Shown here: piece after piece, positions 43,468-52,060 of the stretch
How positions within the stretch are numbered: position 1 is the first letter of the stretch
Layout: every line of letters begins with the position of its first letter
Assembly (NCBI RefSeq): GCF_963664415.1
Contig: NZ_OY761445.1
Span: forward strand, 2,878,501-2,942,500
Reading direction: 5' to 3'
DNA length: 64,000 nucleotides
DNA from: an uncultured Desulfobacter sp.
GTDB taxonomy: Bacteria; Desulfobacterota; Desulfobacteria; Desulfobacterales; Desulfobacteraceae
The notes under the pieces: generated by a model
The model's database searches: none
What the model saw: only the letters and a program-made list of their open reading frames with translations
What the model was told of the DNA's origin: nothing
Made by a program: the position numbers and the translations under genes

Positions 43468-43935
43468 TTACAATAATTTTTTAATTTCAAAATTGACGTC
43501 CGCGATCAAAGCAGAGATATTCAAAATAAAAACGCTGTTTTGATACATCACACCTTCTTTAATAACCTTAAAAAATTCGTCAACTTTGTCTTCATCATCA
43601 AAACTAAAGAAAAATGTATTCTCCTTAGTTTCTTTCAGATCAATATGTACGAGAATATGATAAGCTTTATTATTTTCGTCTGAGAATGAAAAAGAATATT
43701 TCCCAATTATTGACCCAGCACGTTCCCGACTAAATCCAAATTCAATCAAGTGTTTGAATGCAGCAACTTTATAAAGATCGTTAATCGAATAGAGATTTTT
43801 AACCCCCTGGCCAGATGCTTTTTGGATAGACGGACCAACATAGCCACGCTCTACCCATTGCTGGAGACGCGCCCTTGTTACGCCAATAACCTTTATTAGT
43901 TCTGGGGTTGTATAATCTGGTTTATTTAGACTCAT
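43468..43935 (-). CDS. MerR-type HTH regulator of the element
   Basis: 155 residues from MSLNKPDYTTPELIKVIGV; an ATG five codons earlier is also possible. The MerR-like winged helix is TTPELIKVIGVTRARLQQWVERGYVGPSIQ...NLYSINDLYKVAAFKHLIEFGFS. The C-terminal domain (FFFSFDDEDKVDEFFKVIKEG) is unknown. Likely controls the minus-strand operon and itself through the 20-bp repeats. Confidence 0.75.
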   Translation of the reverse strand: MSLNKPDYTTPELIKVIGVTRARLQQWVERGYVGPSIQKASGQGVKNLYSINDLYKVAAFKHLIEFGFSRERAGSIIGKYSFSFSDENNKAYHILVHIDLKETKENTFFFSFDDEDKVDEFFKVIKEGVMYQNSVFILNISALIADVNFEIKKLL

Positions 43936-43958
43936 AATGCCATACTTCATAATATATT

Positions 43959-43978
43959 TGTTACAACATGTATCATTT
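43959..43978. promoter_or_regulatory. 20-bp operator-like repeat, copy 2
   Basis: Exact copy of 43405-43424, 24 bases before the MerR-type start. Same orientation and similar spacing to the start codon. Confidence 0.7.
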
Positions 43979-44050
43979 TTATGATATTGTCAATAATTTT
44001 TTTGAACGGCCATGTTTTTTCATACTTTCCCCCACCAGAAACCAGAACCC

Positions 44051-44072
44051 AGGTGGGGGATATGGTGGGGGA
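44051..44072. promoter_or_regulatory. Right-end arm-type repeat
   Basis: Identical to 27558-27579 (GGTGGGGGA twice, 12 bases apart). The first part also forms a hairpin with CCCCCACC at 44029-44036. Probable integrase arm site near attR. Confidence 0.65.
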
Positions 44073-44134
44073 TTGAATTTTCAGGCATAAAAAAAGGCCC
44101 TTACAATGCCCTGCAAGTGCCTGTTTTTATTATA

Positions 44135-44209
44135 TGGTGATCCCACCGGGAATCGAACCCGGGTTTCCGGCGTGAGAGGCCAGCGTCCTGACCGCTAGAC
44201 GATGGGACC
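44135..44209 (-). tRNA. tRNA-Glu (anticodon CTC), contains attR
   Basis: Complete cloverleaf on minus: acceptor GGTCCCA/TGGGATC, anticodon loop CTCTCAC (anticodon CTC), T-arm CCCGG-GTTCGATT-CCGGG region and encoded CCA. The 51 bases from the 3' end equal attL. Integration therefore kept the tRNA intact on this side. Confidence 0.95.
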
Positions 44210-44328
44210 ATGTAAACTTTAGAAATGATTATTTATAATGCTTGGGTTCAAAAGTCAATAAAAATTAAATTCAAAGTATCCCATATCAATGAGAAATCCA
44301 TGACTGCAGCGCATATTACCCTCTGAAT

Positions 44329-44547
44329 TTACTTTGGATCAAAATTTTTACGGGTGCCTTTTTTGGCGCCCAGGGCAAAGTAGAAAAGCCAGCCGATGAC
44401 TGGGACAATAGCCACAAGGTGCCAGACAAATTTTTCTTTGGGTGTTGAGAAATCTTTTTTCAGCAGGTCAATTAATGCAAGCATGGTCAGGACAAAGGAA
44501 ACGCCGACAATTAGAAGTACATATAAAACAAGCTCTTTGGGTGTCAT
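44329..44547 (-). CDS. Small membrane protein with PLDc_N-like domain
   Basis: 72 residues. Two membrane segments (LYVLLIVGVSFVLTMLALIDLL and KFVWHLVAIVPVIGWLFYFALG) in the pattern of the phospholipase-D N-terminal domain, found alone in many small proteins. Function unknown. Confidence 0.78.
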   Translation of the reverse strand: MTPKELVLYVLLIVGVSFVLTMLALIDLLKKDFSTPKEKFVWHLVAIVPVIGWLFYFALGAKKGTRKNFDPK

Positions 44548-44619
44548 TTTATTTTTCCGATTTTTTATAAACCAACGGATATTGGTCTTACGTTTTTGTG
44601 GCAGGTCAAATATTTGCCG

Positions 44620-45516
44620 TTATTTTAATTTATCTGAAATCTTGAGCAGCGCATCTACATAATAGTTGGAGTGGTTGTACCGGAACAGGACTTCATGCTG
44701 GCGCTGACGGCTCAAACCCGATTTCCAACCGTGGTGTTTTAAGTAATTGGCCACTGAAAAAATGGCGTCATCGTGATCAAACAAATCCACCTTCCCATCT
44801 TGATTACCGTCCCTGGCCAACATCAAAGCGTTGGAAGGCATGAACTGAGGAATGCCCATGGCACCGGCGTAAGAACCTTTAACAGCAACAGGATCAATAC
44901 CCTCACGGTCGGCATAACTGATCAGTGCCTTAAGCTCTTCATATCCCCACCTGCTTTTCTGATCTACTTTTTTATCAAAAGCATCCCGCTCAGATTTTTT
45001 ATTATCCGATATAGCCTGCCAGACCCTTTCAGCAAGGGCTTTGTCCGTAAGCGCTGCCATGGTGGACAAGGTGTTTATCACCGTACGCTTGCCAAGGTAA
45101 GTGCCCAGGCGGGTTTCTACCAGAAGGATAGCTGTAATAATGGTTTTGTCCACTGAAAATTTTTCCTGGGCTTTATATAGGCTCTCCTTATGCGTGGCCA
45201 TATACTCTCGGGCATTGGCTATGGATTTTGGCGACGAGAACTGGTCATAATTAAGGCTGGATTCCGAATGGACAAAAAACAAAGAGACCCCCCCTGGATC
45301 AAAAAAGAACCCTTCATTACTCAACAGAGCATTGGTTTTTTCCGGATCAAACCCGTCCTGAATAAGCCGTCGGGTAAGGCGGTAAAAATCATTTGTCTGA
45401 TCAGAGCTATCCGGTGCAGCCTCCTGCTGAGCATAGCAAACATTAACAGAAAAACAGATGATCAACGCCACAATAACTCTCAGGATCAATTTTGGGAAAG
45501 GGTAGATTTTTTTCAT
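44620..45516 (-). CDS. Lytic murein transglycosylase, MltB family
   Basis: 298 residues from MKKIYPFPK, chosen because a signal peptide follows at once (ILRVIVALIICFSVNVCYA); an ATG at 45594 is also in frame. Catalytic Glu lies in ILLVETRLGTYLG, and the family motifs GYEELKALISYA and SYAGAMGIPQFMPSN are present. Cuts peptidoglycan glycan strands in the periplasm. Confidence 0.9.
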   Translation of the reverse strand: MKKIYPFPKLILRVIVALIICFSVNVCYAQQEAAPDSSDQTNDFYRLTRRLIQDGFDPEKTNALLSNEGFFFDPGGVSLFFVHSESSLNYDQFSSPKSIANAREYMATHKESLYKAQEKFSVDKTIITAILLVETRLGTYLGKRTVINTLSTMAALTDKALAERVWQAISDNKKSERDAFDKKVDQKSRWGYEELKALISYADREGIDPVAVKGSYAGAMGIPQFMPSNALMLARDGNQDGKVDLFDHDDAIFSVANYLKHHGWKSGLSRQRQHEVLFRYNHSNYYVDALLKISDKLK

Positions 45517-45795
45517 AATTGCGGAGTCTGCTCCCTTGCTGTAATCGTTTGAGGAAGGATATTTTTCCTGTTCCAGAGCCTGTTTTATTGCCATTTTATA
45601 TAGCGTATTTTGTTTTTGATTGCATTAAAAAAACGTCACAGACAAACTACATCGTGCAGACCGAAAACCGTAAATTTTGCCGATTACGGCGTTGATTTGA
45701 AATTTCAATCCTCAAAATTCGCCTTGCATTCCGAAGGTTTTAATTTCAGCCCGCCTTATACTCAACAAAATTTCCAGGTTTTCGTCCAGACACTA

Positions 45796-45843
45796 CATAA
45801 AAAAACGGGTCCGGAAAACTGTCAAGGATTTCCGGACCCGTTT
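45796..45843 (-). terminator. Intrinsic terminator after glnA
   Basis: AAACGGGTCCGGAAA and its complement form a perfect long stem around about 11 bases, followed on the minus strand by TTTTTT. About 32 bases after the glnA stop. Confidence 0.93.
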
Positions 45844-45874
45844 GTCAGGTCAATGCCAACACAAGGCTGTTTTT

Positions 45875-47287
45875 TTAAATGTCAAAGTACAGATAGAACT
45901 CATGGGGATGCGGACGGCTGATAACCGGTTTAACTTCGTTTTCCATTTTGTAGTCAATCCAGTAGTCAACAACGTCCTTAGTGAAAACATCACCCTTGAG
46001 CAGGAATTCATTGTCGGCTTTAAGGGCTTCCAGAGCTTCTTCAAGGCAACCCGGTGCGGACGGGATAGCAGCCAGTTCTTCAGCCGGCAGATCATAGATG
46101 TTTTTATCCATGGGATCGCCCGGATCAATTTTGTTCTGAATACCGTCAAGCATGGCCATGGCAATGGCGGAGAAAGCCATGTAACCGTTGGCGCTGGGAT
46201 CAGGTGTACGGAATTCAAGACGTTTTGCCTTGGGAGATCCGGAGTACATGGGCAGACGGATGGCAGCAGAACGGTTCCGGCTGGAGTAGGCCAGCTTGAT
46301 GGGTGCTTCAAAACCGGGGACCAGACGTTTGTAGGAGTTGGTGGTGGGGTTTGTCAAGGCGCACAGGGCTTTGGCGTGTTTCATGATGCCGCCGATGGAG
46401 TACAGAGCGTTATCGGACATACCTGCATATTTGTTACCTGCAAATGTGGGCTCTCCACCTTTCCAGAAGCTCATGTGGGTGTGCATGCCGGTACCATTGT
46501 CGCCATAGAGGGGTTTGGGCATAAAGGTAACGCACTGTCCGTATTTTGCAGCCACATTTCTCAATACATATTTGAACCAGGCAAGCTTGTCACCCATGTT
46601 CAACAGGGAGTCAAACCGAAGGTCAATCTCAGACTGGCCTGCAGATGCAACCTCGTGATGCTGGCATTCCATGTCAATACCCAGATCTTGCAGGGTCAGC
46701 ATCATCTCAGTTCTCATGTCTTGATAGGTATCTGCGGGCGGCAGGGGGAAATAACCGTGTTTGGGTTTGATTTTGTATCCCAGGTTGGGTTCGGAACCGT
46801 CACCGGTGTTCCAGTGAGCTTCCGGAGAATCAATCTCAAAAAAGGAAGCATGGGGATCTGAAGAGTAACGGATATTGGAGAAGATAAAAAACTCGGGCTC
46901 GGGACCTACAAAAATGGTGTCGCCGATGCCGGTGCTTTTGATATAGGCTTCAGTTCTTTTGGCAATACCGCGGGGATCTCTGGAATACCCTTCACCGGTG
47001 ATCGGGTCATGGATGTTGCCAATAATGGCCAAAGTCGGCACTTTAAAAAACGGATCAATTTTTGCCGTTCCAGCTTCAGGAATGACGTTCATATCAGAGT
47101 TATCAATGTTCTGCCATGCTCTCATGGAAGAACCGTCAAATCCAAATCCATCTTCAAAGGAAGCTTCTGTCAGCTCTGATACAGGCACACTAAAATGTTG
47201 CCACGTGCCGATGAAGTCCATATAGCGGACATCAACGACTTTAACGTCATTTTCTTTTGCCATTGCCAATACTTCTTTTGGTGTCAT
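45875..47287 (-). CDS. glnA: Glutamine synthetase type I
   Basis: 470 residues, the normal GSI length. Ammonium-assimilation enzyme: glutamate + NH3 + ATP. Seen motifs: DGSSMRAWQNI...D, KPLYGDNGTGMHTHMSFWK, NPTTNSYKRLVPGFEAP and SRNRSAAIRLP. DKNIYDLPAEE holds the Tyr adenylylated in GSI-beta. The last gene of the glnD-glnB-glnA unit, 87 bases after glnB. Confidence 0.97.
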   Translation of the reverse strand: MTPKEVLAMAKENDVKVVDVRYMDFIGTWQHFSVPVSELTEASFEDGFGFDGSSMRAWQNIDNSDMNVIPEAGTAKIDPFFKVPTLAIIGNIHDPITGEGYSRDPRGIAKRTEAYIKSTGIGDTIFVGPEPEFFIFSNIRYSSDPHASFFEIDSPEAHWNTGDGSEPNLGYKIKPKHGYFPLPPADTYQDMRTEMMLTLQDLGIDMECQHHEVASAGQSEIDLRFDSLLNMGDKLAWFKYVLRNVAAKYGQCVTFMPKPLYGDNGTGMHTHMSFWKGGEPTFAGNKYAGMSDNALYSIGGIMKHAKALCALTNPTTNSYKRLVPGFEAPIKLAYSSRNRSAAIRLPMYSGSPKAKRLEFRTPDPSANGYMAFSAIAMAMLDGIQNKIDPGDPMDKNIYDLPAEELAAIPSAPGCLEEALEALKADNEFLLKGDVFTKDVVDYWIDYKMENEVKPVISRPHPHEFYLYFDI

Positions 47288-47374
47288 GTTTCTACCTTTC
47301 CATCTATAAAGTTATTATGGGTTTATCCTATGTTTTTTGGGTTTGAGATAATGGGCGTAAAAGCGCCTTAAATG

Positions 47375-47713
47375 TTAAATTGCATCATCTCCGCTTTCTC
47401 CGGTCCGAACCCGGATAGCGCCTTCAACCGGCAACACAAAAATCTTACCGTCACCAATCTTACCGCTGTTTGTTGCAGACCGGATAGTTTCCACGGTTTC
47501 GTCAAGTCGGTCGTCGGTCACAACAATCTCAAGTTTTATTTTTGGAACAAAATCTACAACATACTCCGCCCCGCGATAGATCTCTTTGTGCCCTTTCTGG
47601 CGGCCGTATCCATTAACTTCTGTAACGGTCATGCCGTAGATGCCGATTTCGCTCAAAGCCTCTTTGACATCATCCAACTTAAAGGGTTTAATAATTGCTT
47701 CAATTTTTTTCAT
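47375..47713 (-). CDS. glnB: Nitrogen regulatory protein P-II
   Basis: 112 residues. The T-loop GRQKGHKEIYRGAEYVVDFVPK has Tyr51, the uridylylation site. Ends with IGDGKIFVLPVEGAIRVRTGESG. Signals glutamine and 2-oxoglutarate status to glutamine synthetase and other targets. Overlaps glnD by 14 bases, fitting substrate and enzyme of one signalling pair. Confidence 0.96.
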   Translation of the reverse strand: MKKIEAIIKPFKLDDVKEALSEIGIYGMTVTEVNGYGRQKGHKEIYRGAEYVVDFVPKIKLEIVVTDDRLDETVETIRSATNSGKIGDGKIFVLPVEGAIRVRTGESGDDAI

Positions 47714-50333
47714 TTATGACCTCCTTTGACTGTATCTGTGGAAGACGGTTAATAATAGCGTTTTTTATTTGATTCAATTTTTCTTCTGATTCTATTTTCT
47801 GGTCTCCTTCAATATCCCGGACGTAAAAAACATCAATCACCTGATCCACCTTAGTGGCGACCATGGCGACATTGACGTTGATACCGGACCGGTATAAGGT
47901 ATTGGTAATGGCAAACAAGAGCCCTGGAAAATCATAGGTTAAAACTTCAATAATCGTAAAAAAGCTGGATGTTTCATTGTCTATGCGGACCTGGTTGTCT
48001 TCAGGCCGACTACCGCTGGATATGGTCACTTCAGTGGGAATTTTCTCAAGCACGTTATCCAGGTAGTGGTCATCTTCAAGGGCCATGCTTAAATCCTGCC
48101 CGGCCTTTTCCCATTTTTCCTTTTCAAAGAGTCGATCCTGGGGAGGACGGACATTAAAGATATCCAGAAAATGCCTGTCACCCAAAAAATAGGCCTGGGA
48201 ACCGACAATATCAATATTATTCTGAAAAAAGACCCCGGCAAGCTTGGAATAAAACCCCGGCTTATCCTTACCGCAAATGGAGACGGTTCTCATATCAGAC
48301 TTGTTTTCTTTTGTAATCTGCCAGATATATTCCCGATCTCCAAGATTTCTAAATAAATTAATATGATCCACAATGTTCTGGGGAGGCACATAAAGCAGGT
48401 AGCGCCGGGACATAGCAGACAACTGCCGGGTAACCTCTTCTTCACGCCAACTCTCCCGCAACAAAGTCAAAACGTCTTTCTTCTTTTTTTCAATAAGTCG
48501 CTGGGTTTTCTTGGACGCCAGTTCCCCTGTTTTGATGATACCCATGGTCTTAAAAAACAGGTCTTTGATCAAATTTTCGGTCCATTCGTTCCAGGCCTTG
48601 GGTCCGGTTGCCTTGGAATCTGCCACCGTAATCAGAAAAAGCATGCGCAATAACCGAATTTTGCCAATCTTATGCGCTGTGTAAACGGCTGTCTCCTCGT
48701 CATAAATATCTCGGCGGGTGGCGGTTTTTGCCAAAAACAAATGGTGTTCAATGAGGAAAAGGATATCTTCTTTTTCCACAGGACTGAATCCGAGTCGTTC
48801 AACAACAGGCCCTGCTATTCTGGCCCCTCTACGAGAATGCTCCTTGGCAGGGTCAGCTTTACCGATGTCATGAAGAAGACCAGCCACAAGCAAAACATTC
48901 TTGTTCCTTATCTCCTTGAACACGGAATTATAAAGGGTACCCATCATCGTATCACCAGGGTCTTTGAAACCGTTCAGAATCTCTACGCAGCGAATGGAGT
49001 GCTTGTCCACGGGAAACAGGTGATACTGATTGTACTGAATTTTATGCACCAGCGGCGCAAATTCCGGGATAAATTGAGCCAGGATACCGGTGGAAAGCAT
49101 GACATTCAGCACATTGAATTTCCAGATCGACATACCCAGAATCCGTTTAAAAATCTTGACACATGCCGGATCCGTGCGCACCTCATCATCCACAAGGTGA
49201 CGGAATTCCGATGCGACCCGCCTGGCCTCAATAGACAAAGGTATCCGGGTCTGCCCACTTTCAAGAAAAATGCGCAGCAGTAGATCAGGGTGCTGCATAA
49301 TTGTCACGGTATTTGCAAAACAAAGCCGGCGTTTTTTTACGACCAACCCCTCAGTCTTGGTAGGACGTGGCGCAGCCGTGTCTTTCTTAACCCGGCAGGT
49401 GGATATGATATCTTCGAATGTGATCTGGTAAATCTGCTTTAAAAAATCCATTTTTTCATGCAGTTCACCGAGGAAAACCTCCACCTGGGGCGAGCCCGAA
49501 GTATCCGCATAATCCATTAAACCGGCCACTTCTGCCTGGTGTTCGAAATGCAGGGTATCGCTTTTGCGGTTGCTGATATAATGCAAACGGTTGCGCACAT
49601 CCCATATATAGATTAACGCGTCTTCCAGACTGTCGTATTCAAAATGAGACAAAAACCCATAATACTCCAGATCCCGCCGGGTCTTAATATTGGACTTAAT
49701 TTTAGCATACCACAGCAGGGTGTGGTAATCCCGAAGACCACCAAATCCTGATTTCAAGTCAGGTGAAACCAGATATGAAGAGTCCCCGAAATCCTCCAGG
49801 CGCTTTTCTCCGTTTTCGTATAAATAATTAAGCGTAGGCTTCAAGTGCTTTGCGGCCAGTTGCTGCCGGAATTTTTCCATGAATTCGGAATAGATCAAAG
49901 AGGCACCGCAAATAAACCTGGCATCAAGCACGGTGGTCAGAATATCAAAACGCTCAAAGGACATTTTAATACACTCATTAATGCTCCTGACTGCATACCC
50001 CACTTCAAACCTGGCATCCCATAAGGGATACAAAAGTTCCTGGACAAAGGCCTCCACATCCGGCGGAATGGCTTTATCAAAAAGGATAAGCAGATCGATA
50101 TCGGAATGGATACACTGCTCTTTTCTCCCGTATCCCCCCAGGGCAATGATGGCAAAAGGACTGCCCGAAATAACCATTTTCCTGGCGGCAATACTCTTTT
50201 CAAACACCCGATAAAAGTATTCATCAAGACGGGTGGTCATCTTTTCCAGGAAATTCGTTTCTTGCCCCTGGAGATACTGATCTATCAGCTCTTGTTTCTG
50301 TTCAATTAATAATGTGGTTTCAGGACTGTCCAT
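47700..50333 (-). CDS. glnD: P-II uridylyltransferase/uridylyl-removing enzyme
   Basis: 877 residues. Nucleotidyltransferase domain with GGYGRKEQCIHSDIDLLIL, HD domain GLLHDIGKADPAKEHS, and two C-terminal ACT domains (MRTVSICGKDKPGFYSKLAG and TIIEVLTYDFPGLLFAITN). It modifies and demodifies GlnB in response to glutamine. Confidence 0.96.
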   Translation of the reverse strand: MDSPETTLLIEQKQELIDQYLQGQETNFLEKMTTRLDEYFYRVFEKSIAARKMVISGSPFAIIALGGYGRKEQCIHSDIDLLILFDKAIPPDVEAFVQELLYPLWDARFEVGYAVRSINECIKMSFERFDILTTVLDARFICGASLIYSEFMEKFRQQLAAKHLKPTLNYLYENGEKRLEDFGDSSYLVSPDLKSGFGGLRDYHTLLWYAKIKSNIKTRRDLEYYGFLSHFEYDSLEDALIYIWDVRNRLHYISNRKSDTLHFEHQAEVAGLMDYADTSGSPQVEVFLGELHEKMDFLKQIYQITFEDIISTCRVKKDTAAPRPTKTEGLVVKKRRLCFANTVTIMQHPDLLLRIFLESGQTRIPLSIEARRVASEFRHLVDDEVRTDPACVKIFKRILGMSIWKFNVLNVMLSTGILAQFIPEFAPLVHKIQYNQYHLFPVDKHSIRCVEILNGFKDPGDTMMGTLYNSVFKEIRNKNVLLVAGLLHDIGKADPAKEHSRRGARIAGPVVERLGFSPVEKEDILFLIEHHLFLAKTATRRDIYDEETAVYTAHKIGKIRLLRMLFLITVADSKATGPKAWNEWTENLIKDLFFKTMGIIKTGELASKKTQRLIEKKKKDVLTLLRESWREEEVTRQLSAMSRRYLLYVPPQNIVDHINLFRNLGDREYIWQITKENKSDMRTVSICGKDKPGFYSKLAGVFFQNNIDIVGSQAYFLGDRHFLDIFNVRPPQDRLFEKEKWEKAGQDLSMALEDDHYLDNVLEKIPTEVTISSGSRPEDNQVRIDNETSSFFTIIEVLTYDFPGLLFAITNTLYRSGINVNVAMVATKVDQVIDVFYVRDIEGDQKIESEEKLNQIKNAIINRLPQIQSKEVINEKN

Positions 50334-50459
50334 GTCTGTATTAGTATCTCTATTTTGACCTTTAATTAATGTCCTTTTTCCGTCTAAAACATCTCACACA
50401 CCAGACCAAAAACTTAAACACCGCTTCTCATTATTGTTTGCATCCGACAATGATAGACT

Positions 50460-50474
50460 GCAATGGATGTGCCA
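50460..50474 (-). promoter_or_regulatory. Sigma-54 promoter for glnD-glnB-glnA
   Basis: On minus: TGGCAC-ATCCA-TTGC, exact -24/-12 sequence and spacing, about 125 bases before the glnD start. Implies NtrC-type, nitrogen-controlled expression of the operon. Confidence 0.85.
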
Positions 50475-50669
50475 ACCTTTTATTTTCAACAGGTTATAAG
50501 GCACCCATGTGTCCGAGCCCCACAAATCAACGAAATAACCAAAACTTATTACAGTAATGTCTAATTTAAAGGGCGATATGTTACACTTTTGTAACCACTA
50601 TCAGGCATGAATCCTAAAACAAGCAGACGGGTAAATGATATGTCAAATATTTGAAAACGCATGAATAAT

Positions 50670-50696
50670 CAGCCAGGCACATGGGGTGCTTGGCTG
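50670..50696 (-). terminator. Hairpin after tatA
   Basis: CAGCCAGGCAC-atgg-GGTGCTTGGCTG, a stem with one mismatch, 34 bases downstream of the tatA stop and between tatA and the glnD promoter region. Confidence 0.6.
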
Positions 50697-50730
50697 TGGC
50701 AATACTGAAAGATGCGGATAATAATCACCG

Positions 50731-50919
50731 CTAATCTTTATCTATTTTTTCAGGATCCTTTTCCTTGTCGTCATCAATGGGCTCTTTTGTTGCTTTTTTG
50801 AAATTTTTAATGCCCTTTCCTAAACCGGCACCGATTTCAGGCAACTTACCCGCGCCAAATATTATAAGGATAATCACCAGAATTATTATCAACTCCGGCA
50901 TTCCTAGACCACCAATCAT
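50731..50919 (-). CDS. tatA: Twin-arginine translocase subunit TatA
   Basis: 62 residues. N-terminal membrane helix (PELIIILVIILIIFGAGKLPEIGAGLGKGIKNFKKAT) then an amphipathic helix and an acidic tail, as in TatA/TatE. It stands alone without tatC. Forms the pore part of the Tat export system for folded proteins. Confidence 0.95.
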   Translation of the reverse strand: MIGGLGMPELIIILVIILIIFGAGKLPEIGAGLGKGIKNFKKATKEPIDDDKEKDPEKIDKD

Positions 50920-51208
50920 GATTCAAGCTCCTCGTTTTGTCCTTGGTGTTACTACAAAATTCATCAAATCAGCTCATTAGCATTTAACCTGTACGAAGTC
51001 AATCATTAAGGATTCATATGAGCATATCACAACATTACAGTTTTGTAACAAAGTATTTACATTTTATTTGATGCGAATCATAATTTGGCTTGATCTACCA
51101 GCAAGTCAGCAACATTTAGGTATTAACCATTGACTATCAAAACCCAGCCTGTTACCCAAACGGATTAAGATAACGCCTTTTCAACAAATTCGACAGAACG
51201 GAGACCCA

Positions 51209-52060
51209 ATGACAAAACATCAAGACGCACGCTTCCAAGGGGCCCAAAAATATGTACTCGACCCGGAACTTGCATCCATTGTCAACATATCCATGGCCCT
51301 TGAAATGCCCCTGCTTCTAAAAGGGGAGCCCGGCACCGGCAAAACCATGCTGGCCCATGCCATTGCTGACACCCTGAACATGCAGCTGATTATCCTCAAC
51401 GTCAAATCCAGCATGAAACTGGTAGAAGCCCTCTACCAGTACGACACACTTACCCGCCTCAATGACTCCCGGTTCGGTGACTCCACCAGGGATGTCAGCA
51501 ATATTGACGAATATATAAAGATGGGAAAAATCGGCCAGGCCTTCTGCGCTGAAAAGCGCACCGTCCTGCTCATCGATGAAATTGACAAGGCTGATACGGA
51601 TTTTCAGGATGATATGCTCGATGTTCTGGACCAGATGCAGTTTGACATCATTGAAACGGATAACACCATATCCGCCGTGCACAGGCCTGTGATCATCATC
51701 ACATCCAATGCAAAAAAAGACTTGTCCGACCCCTTTCTCGGCCGTTGCAATTTTCATCACATTGCGTTTCCCGACCCCAAAATGATGCGCAAAATTATCC
51801 AGGTCCACTTCCCGGACATTGATTCAAAACTGGCGGAAAATGCCATCAACGCATTCTACGCCGCCAGGAACATTGACGGCATAGAAAAAAAGCCCGCCAC
51901 CCGGGAACTGATTAACTGGATACGTGCGCTTCAGGCGGATCCGGACTTCAGGGCCCAGGATCTTCTCAAAGGCGGTCTGCCGTTTTTAGGGGTGATGTTT
52001 AAAAAAAGTCCGGACTATGAACGGGCCAAAAACATGACCGGCCGCCCCAGGCGGTTCTAA
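51209..52060 (+). CDS. MoxR-type AAA+ ATPase
   Basis: 283 residues. Walker A LKGEPGTGKTMLAHA, Walker B VLLIDEIDKADTDFQDDMLDVLDQMQF and the helix-2 insert typical of MoxR. Stop and start of the next gene abut (shared base), so the pair is co-translated. MoxR proteins work with VWA partners as chaperones for metal or cofactor insertion; the client here is unknown. Confidence 0.93.
   Translation: MTKHQDARFQGAQKYVLDPELASIVNISMALEMPLLLKGEPGTGKTMLAHAIADTLNMQLIILNVKSSMKLVEALYQYDTLTRLNDSRFGDSTRDVSNIDEYIKMGKIGQAFCAEKRTVLLIDEIDKADTDFQDDMLDVLDQMQFDIIETDNTISAVHRPVIIITSNAKKDLSDPFLGRCNFHHIAFPDPKMMRKIIQVHFPDIDSKLAENAINAFYAARNIDGIEKKPATRELINWIRALQADPDFRAQDLLKGGLPFLGVMFKKSPDYERAKNMTGRPRRF

Larger units (their letters stand above)
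27395..44185. mobile_element. Integrative element in tRNA-Glu (satellite or IME type)
   Basis: Bounded by a 51-bp direct repeat, 27395-27445 (attL) and 44135-44185 (attR, the 3' part of an intact tRNA-Glu). The integrase lies next to attL. Contents are a GNAT toxin pair, a serine recombinase, RHH regulator, small paralogues, iterons, a primase-helicase and two HTH genes. There are no capsid, tail or conjugation genes. 16.8 kb in total, of which 6.4 kb is later nested IS. Confidence 0.9.

Noticed and set aside
45842..46861. 339-codon plus-strand frame opposite glnA
   Set aside because: It is a shadow of the highly conserved glnA on the other strand; the low-complexity His/Phe/Val-rich translation is typical of antisense frames.
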